From NCBI GenBank assembly GCA_031282625.1, contig JAITDI010000008.1, forward strand, positions 1-48,898: a DNA stretch of 48,898 nt, given 5' to 3'. This stretch comes from Candidatus Endomicrobiellum meruensis (GTDB taxonomy: Bacteria; Elusimicrobiota; Endomicrobiia; Endomicrobiales; Endomicrobiaceae). Under the pieces are notes generated by a model. That model was not told where the DNA came from and did no database searches. It saw only the letters and a list, made by a program, of their open reading frames with translations. Shown here in pieces: positions 16,640 to 26,321 of the stretch (within the stretch, counting starts at the first letter, position 1; every line of letters begins with the position of its first letter). Position numbers and translations under genes: made by a program.

Positions 16640-17829
16640 TCATGCCTTTTTCAATGCGGTTTCCAACCTATCCATACCTGATTTTATGTTTTCAAGAGAG
16701 GTTGCATAAGAAAGTCTTATGTAACCTTCAGCTCCAAAAGCTGTTCCAGGACAACAGCAATTTTTGCATAGTTAAGTAAATAATCTGCAAATTCTAAATC
16801 TGTATTTATAGTTTTACTATTAAAAGCTTTTCCGAGTAATTCCTTAATATTTGGGAAAACATAGAAAGCCCCTTCAGGCTTTCTACAGGTTATTCCTCGG
16901 ATAGCATTAAGTCTAGTCACAATATAATCTCTTCTTTTTTCAAATTCTTTTATCATGTCTTTAACACTCTCTTGAGAACCATTTAAAGCTTCAACAGCAG
17001 CCTTGATTGAAATTGAGCAAGCATTTGATGTGGACTGACTTTGTATTTTAGACATTGCAGAAATTATATCTTTTGGTCCTGCGGCATAGCCTATTCTCCA
17101 ACCTGTCATAGCATAAGCTTTAGAAACCCCATTTATTATTATTGTAAGTTCTTTTGCTTGAGGGGAAACTTGAGCTATAGAAGTAAATTTAAAATTATCA
17201 TATACTAGTTTTTCATATATATCATCTGAAATTATAAGAATTTTATGTTTTACGCATACATCTGCTATAGCTTTAAGTTCTTCCTGCGAATATGTAACCC
17301 CTGTAGGATTTGATGGTGAGTTAATTACTATAGCTTTAGTTTTTGGAGTCAAAGCTTTTTCTATGTTTTCAGGAGTTGCTTTAAAATTTGTTTTATCTGT
17401 TGTTTGGACAATTACTGATTTTCCACCTGCAAGAGCAATCATGTCTGGATAAGATACCCAATAAGGCGCTGGAACTATAACCTCGTCTCCATCGTTAATT
17501 ATAGACTGAAAAAGATTATACAAAGAATGTTTTGCTCCACTTGATACTATAATTTGTTCAGGAGCGTAAACAAGACTGGTGTCTCTTTTGAGTTTTTCTA
17601 TTATGGCATTTTTTATCTCAAGAGTACCTGGAACAGGACAATATTTTGTAAATCCTGAGCTTATTGCATTGATTGCCGCGTTTTTTATACTTTGCGGCGT
17701 ATCAAAATCTGGCTCACCTACGCCAAAATTGATAATATCTACTCCTTGTTCCTTTAAGGCTTTTGCCTTTGCATCAATGGCAAGAGTTGGCGACGGTTTA
17801 ATGGATTGCACTCTTTTTGAAATGTTCAC
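16640..17829 (-). pseudogene. aspC: Aspartate aminotransferase (class I, PLP), 3' frameshift
   Basis: This enzyme family transfers amino groups between aspartate and 2-oxoglutarate using PLP. The gene is intact from the GTG at 17829 (AAGGAG six bases upstream) through FGVGEPDFDTP, NSPSNPTG, and the PLP lysine in SKAYAMTGWRIGYAAG. Near 16750 the frame breaks and the open frame ends at 16717 after 11 unrelated residues. The other frame continues with [18 protein letters not shown] to a stop at 16640. Adding one base restores a normal 396-residue protein. The lost tail includes the substrate-carboxylate-binding Arg (in YIRLSY), so the product is probably inactive unless the indel is an error. 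Confidence 0.88.
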
Positions 17830-17862
17830 GAAATGCTCCTTTAAAAAGATAAAGACACATGT

Positions 17863-17892
17863 TTGACAAATTTTTATAAATTGTTGTATATT
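17863..17892 (+). promoter_or_regulatory. rplU-rpmA-obg promoter
   Basis: TTGACA (17863-17868) is separated by 18 bases from TATATT (17887-17892). Transcription would start about 20 bases before the rplU ATG, which has AAAGGAG upstream. It faces away from aspC. Confidence 0.65.
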
Positions 17893-17918
17893 ATACGCTC
17901 TGGAAAGGAGCAAGTCAA

Positions 17919-18233
17919 ATGTATGCAATAATTAAAACAGGTGGAAAGCAGTACAAAGTAGAAGAAGGATTAAGTTTAGTAGTAGAAAAGCTTAATGAAG
18001 CTAAAGTAGGTCAGGAAATAATTCTTGACCAAGTTCTTTTGTTTGCTGCTGGCGATAAAGCAACGGTTGGAAAACCTGTAGTTGAAGGCGCTAAAGTCTT
18101 GGCTACCGTATTAGCTCAAAAGAGAGCACCTAAAGTGTTGGTATTCAAAAGAAAACCGAAAAAAGGTTATAAAAAGCTTCAGGGGCATCGTCAGTATGTA
18201 ACTGAAATCAAAGTTACAAAGATTGACGCTTAA
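17919..18233 (+). CDS. rplU: 50S ribosomal protein L21
   Basis: This is a structural protein of the large ribosomal subunit that binds 23S rRNA. It starts with the typical [14 protein letters not shown] and ends with the RNA-binding [16 protein letters not shown] region that defines L21. The length of 104 residues is standard. It is first in the conserved rplU-rpmA-obg operon, with 23 bases before rpmA. Confidence 0.97.
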   Translation: MYAIIKTGGKQYKVEEGLSLVVEKLNEAKVGQEIILDQVLLFAAGDKATVGKPVVEGAKVLATVLAQKRAPKVLVFKRKPKKGYKKLQGHRQYVTEIKVTKIDA

Positions 18234-18256
18234 GTAAATTTTTAGGAGACAGTAAA

Positions 18257-18508
18257 ATGGCACATGTAAAAGCGCAAGGATCGTCCACCAATGGTCGTGA
18301 TTCGCATGGTCAAAGGTTAGGCGTAAAGATATACGGAGATCAAAAAGCTCTAGCTGGAGCTATAATAGTACGCCAGAGAGGGACCAAGTACCACCCTGGA
18401 GTAAATGTAGGTATGGGAAAAGACAACACTATTTTTGCTAAAGTTGCAGGAACTGTTAAGTTTGTTAGAAAGTCTGGTGATAGATGCTATGTAAATGTGG
18501 AACAGTAA
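18257..18508 (+). CDS. rpmA: 50S ribosomal protein L27
   Basis: L27 reaches the peptidyl-transferase centre with its N-terminus. The family signature [17 protein letters not shown] and the [10 protein letters not shown] motif are present; 83 residues is normal. The sequence starts [10 protein letters not shown] directly, so there is no cleavable N-terminal extension of the Firmicutes kind. TTTAGGAG precedes the start. It sits between rplU and obg as in most bacteria. Confidence 0.97.
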   Translation: MAHVKAQGSSTNGRDSHGQRLGVKIYGDQKALAGAIIVRQRGTKYHPGVNVGMGKDNTIFAKVAGTVKFVRKSGDRCYVNVEQ

Positions 18509-18529
18509 AATTTAGGAGTTATTGCCTAA

Positions 18530-19792
18530 ATGTTTATAGACAAAGTTAATATTTTTCTTACAGCCGGACGCGGTGGCGACGGCTGTATTTCTTTTAGAAG
18601 GGAAAAATACGTGCCTTACGGTGGTCCCAATGGTGGGAACGGTGGCAAAGGTGGCGATATTTATTTTAAAGGTGACCCTCATAAAACCACCCTTTTAGAT
18701 TTATCTTACAGACCTAAATTTAAAGCCGAGGACGGACATAAAGGTTTGCCGAGCGATAAGTTCGGCAAATATGGTGATGATTTAATAATTAAAGTTCCTT
18801 TAGGGACTTTAATATTTAAAAACGGCGAGCTTTTTGCTGATATAAAAAATGACGGTGAAAAGGTTTTGATTGTGAAAGGTGGTAGAGGAGGCAGAGGGAA
18901 TGCTTCTTTTAAAACAGGCAAGCATCCCGCTCCAAGAATTGCTGAGAAAGGTGAACCCGGAGAATCTGCCGAAGTAAATCTTGAACTTCGTTTGATAGCT
19001 GATGTCGGTTTTGTTGGTCTTCCAAATGCAGGAAAATCCACATTATTGTCGCAAATTTCCGCAGCCAGACCTAAAATAGCAGATTACCCTTTTACTACGT
19101 TAGCTCCAAACCTTGGAGTTGTGGATTATAATGGTAAGACATTTGTTGCCGCAGATATTCCTGGTCTTATTGAAGGTGCTCATGAAGGGAAAGGTCTTGG
19201 GTTTGAGTTTTTGAGACATATAAGACGCACAAAAGTTTTATTGCATATAATAGACGTAAGCGGTTTTGACGGAAAAGATCCTTACGAAAACTATAAAATG
19301 ATCAATAATGAATTAAAACAATATTCCAAATATCTTGTAAAAAAGCATGTCATGATAGTTTTAAATAAAGTTGATTTACCTGAAAGCGCCGCAAATATTA
19401 AAAAGTTTAAGAAACATATAAAGACCAAGCAATTATTTGAAATTTCTGCAGCGACAGGTGAAGGTGTGCAGATTTTAGTTAAAGAAATGGTAAAAATGGT
19501 TGAAAAATCTCTCGTTTTCAATCCTGAAGAAGAAATAGAAACAGTGCCTGTGAAGAAATATATTTATGAACCTGAGTTTAAGATCCATGTTGATAAAGAT
19601 GGTGTATTTGTAGTTACAGGAGCAAAAGTTGAAATTCTTACAGAAATGACAAAATTTAGTGAGGATGAAGCTTTAAGACGTTACCAAAATATCCTCAAAA
19701 AAATGGGGTTAGAAATAGAGCTTGAAAATATGGGTGCAAAACCGGGAGATACTGTCCGAATTGGCAATTTTGAATTTATCTTTGAAAAATAA
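18530..19792 (+). CDS. obgE: Obg/CgtA GTPase
   Basis: This is an essential ribosome-assembly and stress GTPase. The glycine-rich Obg domain (about residues 1-157, with repeats such as GGPNGGNGGKGGD) is followed by the G domain with G1 GLPNAGKST, G3 DIPGLIEGAHEGKGLG and G4 NKVD. The C-terminal Obg domain (OCT, about 345-420, ending IGNFEFIFEK) is also present, as in Bacillus-type Obg. The gene starts 21 bases after rpmA with a TTTAGGAG site upstream and ends the operon before a terminator. Confidence 0.96.
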   Translation: MFIDKVNIFLTAGRGGDGCISFRREKYVPYGGPNGGNGGKGGDIYFKGDPHKTTLLDLSYRPKFKAEDGHKGLPSDKFGKYGDDLIIKVPLGTLIFKNGELFADIKNDGEKVLIVKGGRGGRGNASFKTGKHPAPRIAEKGEPGESAEVNLELRLIADVGFVGLPNAGKSTLLSQISAARPKIADYPFTTLAPNLGVVDYNGKTFVAADIPGLIEGAHEGKGLGFEFLRHIRRTKVLLHIIDVSGFDGKDPYENYKMINNELKQYSKYLVKKHVMIVLNKVDLPESAANIKKFKKHIKTKQLFEISAATGEGVQILVKEMVKMVEKSLVFNPEEEIETVPVKKYIYEPEFKIHVDKDGVFVVTGAKVEILTEMTKFSEDEALRRYQNILKKMGLEIELENMGAKPGDTVRIGNFEFIFEK

Positions 19793-19818
19793 TATATACT
19801 TTGTAATTTTAATTTAAC

Positions 19819-19854
19819 AAAGCCGTAGTTAGAATACTAATCGCGGCTTTATCT
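19819..19854 (+). terminator. Terminator after obg
   Basis: AAAGCCG (19819-19825) pairs with CGGCTTT (19844-19850), with partial pairing continuing inward (TTAG/CTAA). A T-rich stretch follows. It ends the ribosomal protein operon about 30 bases after the obg stop. Confidence 0.65.
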
Positions 19855-19952
19855 ATGTTTTGACTTTAGAGGCACTAAAAAGTTCAATAAATGTTGATTG
19901 ACAAAGTAATTCATAAGCAAATATCTACGGCGATAAGTTAAAGCGTTGAAAT

Positions 19953-19982
19953 TTGACATAGCGCCTGAAAATATGGTATTTT
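19953..19982 (+). promoter_or_regulatory. tRNA-Val promoter
   Basis: TTGACA (19953-19958), an 18-base spacer and TATTTT (19977-19982) lie about 28 bases before the tRNA. Confidence 0.6.
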
Positions 19983-20010
19983 AAAAAGGATTCTCTTAAG
20001 TATTTACATC

Positions 20011-20086
20011 GGGCAGTTAGCTCAGCTGGAAGAGCATTTCCCTTACAAGGAAGAGGTCGCAGGTTCAAGTCCTGCACTGCCCACCA
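20011..20086 (+). tRNA. tRNA-Val (anticodon TAC)
   Basis: The full cloverleaf is readable. The acceptor stem is GGGCAGT/ACTGCCC, the D arm contains AGCTCAGCTGG-AGAGC, the anticodon loop CTTACAA gives TAC, and the T arm is GCAGGTTCAAGTCCTGC. The discriminator is A and the CCA is encoded. About 200 bases between it and def hold the def promoter and nothing else I recognise. Confidence 0.97.
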
Positions 20087-20254
20087 TACATAAAGATGGC
20101 TCAACATGATATAAAAATGGCATTTTAAATCTGTTTTATCATATTTATACTACATATGGTTTTTGCTCAAAAATATCTTGCCGCTTTCCTTTGGGAGAAG
20201 AACTTAAACTAAAACACAGGTACTAGACAAAATATAAGCCACGCTTGGCAAGAA

Positions 20255-20284
20255 TTGAGAACATTTTCTATAAAATGATAAAAT
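20255..20284 (+). promoter_or_regulatory. Probable def promoter (leaderless start)
   Basis: TTGAGA (20255-20260), an 18-base spacer and TAAAAT (20279-20284) end nine bases before the def ATG at 20294. There is no Shine-Dalgarno sequence before that ATG, so the mRNA probably starts at or next to it. Confidence 0.45.
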
Positions 20285-20293
20285 TAATGCACT

Positions 20294-20800
20294 ATGGCAA
20301 AGCTAGAAATAAAAAAGTACGGCGATTCTGTTTTGAGAAAGAAGTCAGATTTGGTTCAAAAAATTAGTAAAGATATAAAACGTCTTACTGAAGATATGCT
20401 TGAAACAATGTATTCGTCGCGCGGCTTGGGCTTGGCTGCTCCTCAAGTGGGAGTTTCTTTAAGGGTATGTGTTATTAGCGTTGATCCTGATAAAAAATTG
20501 CCGCTGGTTATGATAAATCCAAAAATAGCTTCAGGTAGTGATAAAATATTAGAGCAAGAAGGATGTTTGTCGCTCCCAGAGATTTTTGCCGAGGTGAAAC
20601 GTTTTTCTAATATTGTGGCAGAATATACGGATTTAGAAGGTAAAAATAAAACGATTGAAGCTAAAGGTCTTCTTGCAAGAGCGATTCAACACGAAATAGA
20701 TCATTTAGATGCAAAAATTTTTATAGATTATCTTCCAGATTGGAAGAGAAAAAATATAGAAAAAGAAATAAAAAGAAGAAAAAAGAAAGGCGACTGGTGA
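20294..20800 (+). CDS. def: Peptide deformylase
   Basis: This metalloenzyme removes the formyl group from nascent proteins at the ribosome. All three family motifs are present: GLGLAAPQVG (motif 1), EGCLSLPE with the metal-binding Cys (motif 2), and QHEIDHL with the two metal-binding His and the catalytic Glu (motif 3). At 168 residues it is complete. The last base of its GTG-overlapping stop is shared with fmt, its functional counterpart. The C-terminal tail is very lysine- and arginine-rich. Confidence 0.97.
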   Translation: MAKLEIKKYGDSVLRKKSDLVQKISKDIKRLTEDMLETMYSSRGLGLAAPQVGVSLRVCVISVDPDKKLPLVMINPKIASGSDKILEQEGCLSLPEIFAEVKRFSNIVAEYTDLEGKNKTIEAKGLLARAIQHEIDHLDAKIFIDYLPDWKRKNIEKEIKRRKKKGDW

Positions 20801-21735
20801 AAGTTTTATTTTTTGGCACAGCTCAAATTTCTAAAATTTATCTTGAAGCATTGCATATTGGTGTCAATGAAATTTTTGTTGTAACTATGCCTGATAAGCC
20901 TGCTTTAAGAGGGCAAAAACTTACTCCGCCTGCGGTAAAAACTTACTCTCTGGAAAACAATATAAAATTTATTCAGCCTGAAAATTTTGTGCCTGAAGTT
21001 ATTGAAGAGTTAAGGAATTTTAACGCTGACGCTGGCATAGCTGTCGCTTATGGCAAGATTATTCCTGAAAGAGTTTTTAATCTGCCAAAATATAAAACTT
21101 TCAATATTCATTTTTCCCTTCTTCCAAAGTACAGAGGGGCAGCACCAGTACAATATGCGTTGCTTAACGGAGAGACTGAAACAGGAGTGACGTCTTTTTA
21201 TATTGAAAAAGGTCTTGATACGGGCGACATTCTTATTCAAAAGAAACTTTTTATAGAAGAAAAAGATAACTCTGATACTTTATTTAATAAACTTATTCTT
21301 TTGGGAATAGAAGCTATGAACGAGACTTTAGAATTATTTCGTTCAGGCAAGCCAGCGGGCAAGCCACAAATTGGCGAACCGACTTTTTCTCCGTCCTTTA
21401 AAAAAGAAAAAGGGCATTTAGATTGGAGCAAAAAAGCGAGCGAGATATATAATCAGTTTAGAGGATTGTATCTTTGGCCTGGCATATATTCGGTGGTGTC
21501 TAAAGGAACGCTTAAAGGCAAAAGAATCAAATTTATAGACATTGAAATATTTGACGCTGATTCTAAAAACAAAGATTTTGGAGTAATTTCTTCCATAGAA
21601 AAAGACAAGGGATTTGTTGTTTCGTGTTTGAAAGGTAAAATTTTAGTTTCAAAAGTACAACCTGAAAGCAAGCCCGTAATGTCTGCTTGGTCATTTATTC
21701 AAGGCGGACAGTTGGCAATAGGTGACAAATTCTAA
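20797..21735 (+). CDS. fmt: Methionyl-tRNA formyltransferase
   Basis: This enzyme formylates initiator Met-tRNA using 10-formyl-THF. The N-terminus VKVLFFGTAQIS and the catalytic region FNIHFSLLPKYRGAAPVQYA (Asn, His and the SLLP loop), followed by GETETGVT, define the family. The C-terminal tRNA-binding OB-like domain follows from about residue 205. The GTG at 20797 overlaps the def stop (GTGA) and gives the standard 312-residue protein. An upstream in-frame ATG would add 19 residues inside def and is less likely. Confidence 0.95.
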   Translation: MKVLFFGTAQISKIYLEALHIGVNEIFVVTMPDKPALRGQKLTPPAVKTYSLENNIKFIQPENFVPEVIEELRNFNADAGIAVAYGKIIPERVFNLPKYKTFNIHFSLLPKYRGAAPVQYALLNGETETGVTSFYIEKGLDTGDILIQKKLFIEEKDNSDTLFNKLILLGIEAMNETLELFRSGKPAGKPQIGEPTFSPSFKKEKGHLDWSKKASEIYNQFRGLYLWPGIYSVVSKGTLKGKRIKFIDIEIFDADSKNKDFGVISSIEKDKGFVVSCLKGKILVSKVQPESKPVMSAWSFIQGGQLAIGDKF

Positions 21736-21756
21736 TTTTGCAATAAGGAGATTTAT

Positions 21757-22074
21757 ATGGCAATTGAAATAAACGAGACTAATTTTGAGAAAGAAGTATT
21801 ATCCTCTGATAAACCTGTGCTTATTGATTTTTGGGCACCGTGGTGCGGTCCTTGCAAGATGCTTTCTCCTATTATTGAAGAGATTGCTTCTCAATACAAC
21901 GGGAAAGCTAAAGTATTCAAAGTAAATACTGATGAAAATATGTCCTTATCCACAAAATTTCAAATAACGTCAGTTCCGTGTCTAATACTATTTAAAAACG
22001 GCGAAGTTTTGAACAAAATAGTGGGATTTAGATCTAAAGGCGATATAGAGAAACTTATAAATTCCGCTCTTTAG
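21757..22074 (+). CDS. trxA: Thioredoxin
   Basis: This small cytoplasmic dithiol oxidoreductase has 105 residues. The active site WCGPC stands in the classic FWAPWCGPCKM context. The cis-proline loop TSVPCLILF follows, with an unusual extra Cys after the cis-Pro (many thioredoxins have Thr there). AAGGAG precedes the ATG. It is followed 19 bases later by its reductase. Confidence 0.96.
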   Translation: MAIEINETNFEKEVLSSDKPVLIDFWAPWCGPCKMLSPIIEEIASQYNGKAKVFKVNTDENMSLSTKFQITSVPCLILFKNGEVLNKIVGFRSKGDIEKLINSAL

Positions 22075-22093
22075 GAATTAAAAAGGAAAAAAT

Positions 22094-23002
22094 ATGGTAT
22101 ATGACGTTATAATAGTTGGTGGAGGTCCAGCAGGATTGTCTGCTGCAATTTATTCGTCAAGAGCTAGACTTAAAACATTGCTTATAGAGAAGAATGGTTG
22201 CGGTGGTCAAATGACTGTAACTGACTTGCTTGAAAATTACCCCGGATTTAACGGAGGTGTCAATGGTTTTGATTTGGCTGTTAAACTTGAAAACCAAGCA
22301 AGAGATTTTGGTGCGGAAATAGTTTATGACGAAGTTACGGAAATTAAAAATGGCTCCGTAAAAAAAATTGTAACTGTAAATTCTGTTTACGAGTCAAAAA
22401 CTGTTATTATAGCTGCAGGAACCCACGTAAAAGAAATGAATATTCCCGGTGAAGCTAAATTTATGGGCAGAGGCGTGTCTTTTTGTGCAACCTGCGACGC
22501 TCCTTTTTACAGAGAGAAAGAAGTTTTGGTTATAGGTGGAGGGGATTCTGCAATACAAGAGTCTATATATTTAGCGAAATTCGCAAAGAAAGTTACTATT
22601 TTACATAAAAGAAACGAGCTAAGAGCGACAAAGATTTTGCAGGAAAAAATGCTATCTTGTCCGAATATATCTGTTATGTATAATACGGTTCCAAAGGAAA
22701 TTATTGGTCAAGACCGCATAGAAAAAATAACTGTAACAGATTTAGAAACAAATCAGGACAAATATTTGAAAGTTGACGGAATTTTTGTGTTTATAGGGTT
22801 TGTTCCAAACAGTCTGTTTGCTACTGGTATAGCTTTTGATGAGCATGGATACATTATAACTGATGAAGCCATGCGTGCTTCCGCTGACGGAATTTTTGCC
22901 TGTGGGGATGTAAGACGAAAACATCTTAGGCAAGTTGTTACAGCGGCTTCAGATGGCGCTCAGGCGGCGGTCAGCGCCGGACATTACATAGACAATCTAT
23001 GA
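22094..23002 (+). CDS. trxB: Thioredoxin reductase
   Basis: This FAD- and NADPH-dependent flavoenzyme reduces thioredoxin. The FAD-binding GGGPAGLSAAIYSSRA is at the N-terminus, the redox-active CATC is in SFCATCDAPFY, the NAD(P)H-binding GGGDSA follows, and the second FAD motif is GIFACGDVR. Its 302 residues are a typical length. It overlaps polA by four bases (ATGA). The order trxA-trxB gives a complete thioredoxin system. Confidence 0.96.
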   Translation: MVYDVIIVGGGPAGLSAAIYSSRARLKTLLIEKNGCGGQMTVTDLLENYPGFNGGVNGFDLAVKLENQARDFGAEIVYDEVTEIKNGSVKKIVTVNSVYESKTVIIAAGTHVKEMNIPGEAKFMGRGVSFCATCDAPFYREKEVLVIGGGDSAIQESIYLAKFAKKVTILHKRNELRATKILQEKMLSCPNISVMYNTVPKEIIGQDRIEKITVTDLETNQDKYLKVDGIFVFIGFVPNSLFATGIAFDEHGYIITDEAMRASADGIFACGDVRRKHLRQVVTAASDGAQAAVSAGHYIDNL

Positions 23003-25728
23003 AAAAATTTTTTATTTTAGACGGCAACGCATACATTCACAGAGCATATCACGCTTTGCCTCCATTATCCACATCAAATAATCAACAGGTTAACGCTGTT
23101 TATGGCTTTATAAGATTGTTACTTAAAATCAAAAGCATTTTCACTCCTGACTATATTGCGGTTTGTTTTGATTATCCTTCAAAAAATTTTAGACATGAAA
23201 TATTTAAAGAATACAAAGCTAACAGAAAACCTTTGGATGAAGTTCTTATCAGCCAGATGCCTTTGGCAAGGGAAGCTGTTGACGCATTGAATATTTCTAG
23301 AGTGGAAATTCAAGGCTATGAAGCAGATGATTTAATAGCAACAATAGTAAAGCATAATAAAGAAAACTCGGTTCAAACTGTAATTGTAACAGGTGACAAA
23401 GACATATTTCAGTTGACTGAAGATAAAAATGTTTTAGTTTGGAATGACTCCAAAGACATAATGTACGATGCAAAAAAAGTTGAGGAAAAGTACGGTGTTA
23501 AGCCAAATCAACTACTTGATATTTTTGCTTTGACTGGCGATGCGTCCGATAATGTGCCCGGCATAAAAGGGATAGGTGAGAAAACAGCCGTAAAGCTTCT
23601 AAAAGAATACGGAACTCTTAAAAATATATTGCAAAATGCAGACTCAATAAAAGGTAATGTTGGAAAATTATTGCAACAGGGTAAAGATAATGTTGAGCTT
23701 AGCAAAAAGTTGATAGAGCTTAATTTTAACGTTCCTTTAGATTACAAATTAAATGATTTTGAAAACAAAGATTTAGATATTGATAAAGCAGTTTCTTTTT
23801 TTGAAAAGTATGAATTTAAAAGCCTTGTAGACAAATATTCCGGTAAAAGTAAAGATTCTCAAAAAATTGAACATAAAACAAATAGAATCCTTGAAAATAA
23901 AGAACTTAACTTTAATGATTTTTCGCAAGATGGTTTAAAATTTGAGATAGTAAATTCTACAGCAAGAGCTTTAGAAGTTATGGGTATCATAAAAGATGTG
24001 GGTGAGTTTTCTTTAAAGACAATAGGGTCTGATGAGGATTCTTTGAAATCTAAAATTGTCGGTGTGTCTATGTGTGTCAATAAAAAATCTTTTTATTTCC
24101 CGATTGGGCATAACGATTTAACTTTTATACAGATATCGTTAGATGAATTTATGAAAGTATTTTCTCCTGTTTTTACTTCTAACACAATAAAAAAAGTCGG
24201 ATATGATTTAAAGCAGGAAAGAAATATATATAAAATGCTACATATTGTTCTAAATAATATTTATTTTGACACTATGCTTGCGTCTTATTGTTTGGATCCA
24301 GCAAAATCCCACAAAATTGAAAATTTATCAAAGGAATATCTAAATTTTGAACTAGACGGTGTAAACTTTAACGGAAAGGGCATAAAAAATTTTTCTTTCG
24401 CCGATTTGCCGATTGATCATGTTGCTAAATATGCAAACACATTTTCGGCTGCAGAGTTTGCTCTTTACAAAATATTTGAAACTGAAATAAAAGAAAAGAA
24501 TCTTGCTAATCTTTTCTTTAATATGGAAATGCCTTTGATTGAAATTCTTTCAGAAATGGAAATAGTAGGAATAAAGATAGACGCTTCTTTTTTGAGAGCA
24601 TTTAATGAAAGAATTGTCTCCGAATTAAAGCATGTTGAAAATAATATATACAAGATATCAGACAAAGAATTTAATATAAATTCGCCAAAGCAACTTGCCC
24701 ACGTAATGTTTGAAAAACTAAATCTTCCTATAATAAAAAAGACGAAAACGGGGTATTCTACGGATGAAAGCGTTTTGCTGGAACTTTCATCTTACGAATT
24801 TCCTTCAGAAGTTTTAAAATATAGAGAACTGCAAAAATTAAAAAGTACATACATAGATCCTATAAATAATTACTGTACTTATTATGGAGATAGAGTACAC
24901 ACAGTTTTTAACCAAGCTGTAACAGCTACGGGAAGATTGTCTTCAACAGATCCTAATTTGCAGAATATTCCTATAAAATCTACTTATGGTAGGGAATTTA
25001 GAAAAGCATTTATTCCTGAATCGGAGAAAGTTTTTATATCAGCCGACTATTCTCAAATTGACTTAAGGGTTTTAGCTCATATTTCAAGAGATAAAAAACT
25101 TATTGACGCATTTAATGAAGGAGCAGACATTCATGCCGCTACGGCAAGGGAAATATTTAATATAAAAAACTCCGAACCTTTGCCTAATAGTTTGAGAAAC
25201 GCGGCGAAATCCATAAATTTTGGCATAGTTTACGGAATATCACCTTTTGGTCTTTCAAAACAGTTAAATATATCTGTTGCTAAAGCCAAAGACTATATTG
25301 ACGGATACCTTGAAAAATACAATGGTGTAAAAACTTGGATGAAACTTATAGTAGAGCAGGCTTTAAACGACGGGTATGTTACTACTATTATAGGGAGAGT
25401 GAGATATATACCGGAGCTTCATTCATCTAATGTTCAGGTAAGGAATGCTGGTGAAAGAATGACGTTAAATACTCCCATTCAAGGCAGTTCTGCAGATATA
25501 ATAAAAATTGCAATGATAGGCATATATAATGAACTTAAAATTAAAGGCTATAAATCTTTAATGATTTTGCAGGTTCACGACGATCTTCTTCTTGAGGTTT
25601 CTCCTGAGGAGAAGGAAGCCATAATCTCAGTTGTAAAAGATAAGATGGAAAATGCGGTTAAATTAGATGTTCCCCTACTTATTGATGTTAAAATTGGAGA
25701 TAATTGGGGAGAGATGAAAAAGATATGA
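22999..25728 (+). CDS. polA: DNA polymerase I with apparently inactive proofreading domain
   Basis: This is the repair and Okazaki-fragment polymerase, 909 residues long. The N-terminal 5' nuclease (about 1-290) shows DGNAYIHRAYHA, TGDKDIFQL and GIKGIGEKTA. The C-terminal polymerase (about 530-909) has motif A DYSQIDLRVLAHIS, motif B RNAAKSINFGIVYG and motif C QVHDDLLLEV. The middle 3'-5' exonuclease fold (about 310-510) is recognisable (YFDTMLASYCLDP). However, its Exo I position reads FSLKTIGSDED instead of the DxE pair, and the last motif lacks its Asp. Proofreading is therefore probably lost, as in Bacillus and Thermus Pol I. It overlaps coaE by four bases. Confidence 0.95.
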   Translation: MKKFFILDGNAYIHRAYHALPPLSTSNNQQVNAVYGFIRLLLKIKSIFTPDYIAVCFDYPSKNFRHEIFKEYKANRKPLDEVLISQMPLAREAVDALNISRVEIQGYEADDLIATIVKHNKENSVQTVIVTGDKDIFQLTEDKNVLVWNDSKDIMYDAKKVEEKYGVKPNQLLDIFALTGDASDNVPGIKGIGEKTAVKLLKEYGTLKNILQNADSIKGNVGKLLQQGKDNVELSKKLIELNFNVPLDYKLNDFENKDLDIDKAVSFFEKYEFKSLVDKYSGKSKDSQKIEHKTNRILENKELNFNDFSQDGLKFEIVNSTARALEVMGIIKDVGEFSLKTIGSDEDSLKSKIVGVSMCVNKKSFYFPIGHNDLTFIQISLDEFMKVFSPVFTSNTIKKVGYDLKQERNIYKMLHIVLNNIYFDTMLASYCLDPAKSHKIENLSKEYLNFELDGVNFNGKGIKNFSFADLPIDHVAKYANTFSAAEFALYKIFETEIKEKNLANLFFNMEMPLIEILSEMEIVGIKIDASFLRAFNERIVSELKHVENNIYKISDKEFNINSPKQLAHVMFEKLNLPIIKKTKTGYSTDESVLLELSSYEFPSEVLKYRELQKLKSTYIDPINNYCTYYGDRVHTVFNQAVTATGRLSSTDPNLQNIPIKSTYGREFRKAFIPESEKVFISADYSQIDLRVLAHISRDKKLIDAFNEGADIHAATAREIFNIKNSEPLPNSLRNAAKSINFGIVYGISPFGLSKQLNISVAKAKDYIDGYLEKYNGVKTWMKLIVEQALNDGYVTTIIGRVRYIPELHSSNVQVRNAGERMTLNTPIQGSSADIIKIAMIGIYNELKIKGYKSLMILQVHDDLLLEVSPEEKEAIISVVKDKMENAVKLDVPLLIDVKIGDNWGEMKKI

Positions 25729-26321
25729 TAATAGGTTTGACAGGTGGCATTGCTTCCGGCAAAAGCGAAAGTGCTAAATATTTTGAGGAGTTAGGCGCAT
25801 TTTGCATAGATGCGGATGCTGTTGCAAAAGAGCTTACTTGCAAAGACAAACCGGCTTTGCAAGAGATTGCGAAGGTTTTTGGAGATGATATTTTATCTCT
25901 AGAGGGGACTTTAAACAGGGAAAAGCTTGCTGATATAATTTTTTCTGATGTTAGTTCCAAGTTGAAAGTTGAGGAAATTCTTCATAGTCGTGTAATTTCT
26001 TGTATAAATGAAATCATTTCAAAAGAAATTTCGGAAAAAGAAGTTATAGTTGTCAACGCTCCTCTTCTTTTTGAAACTGGCTTGGACAAAGTTTGCGATA
26101 AAATTGTTACGATTAAAATTTCTTATGATATTCAAGTTGAACGTTTGGCACTTCGCGACGGTTTAAACAATGATGAGATAAAGAAAAGAATAGCTTCACA
26201 AATGCCTATGGAAGAAAAAGTTAAACTTTCCGATTTTGTAGTAGATAATTCAGGTTCTAAAAAAGATCTGAAAAAAAAAATAGAAAATATATACAGATTA
26301 TTGACATCTAATTTTAAATAA
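25725..26321 (+). CDS. coaE: Dephospho-CoA kinase
   Basis: CoaE phosphorylates dephospho-CoA, the last step of coenzyme A synthesis. The P-loop GLTGGIASGKS starts at residue 4, the conserved IDADAVAKEL follows, and VVNAPLLFETG and the lid region (RLALRDGLNNDEIKKRI) are present. The ATG at 25725 overlaps the polA stop and gives 198 residues. The 180 bases after it, before rho, contain no gene I can see. Confidence 0.95.
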   Translation: MIIGLTGGIASGKSESAKYFEELGAFCIDADAVAKELTCKDKPALQEIAKVFGDDILSLEGTLNREKLADIIFSDVSSKLKVEEILHSRVISCINEIISKEISEKEVIVVNAPLLFETGLDKVCDKIVTIKISYDIQVERLALRDGLNNDEIKKRIASQMPMEEKVKLSDFVVDNSGSKKDLKKKIENIYRLLTSNFK

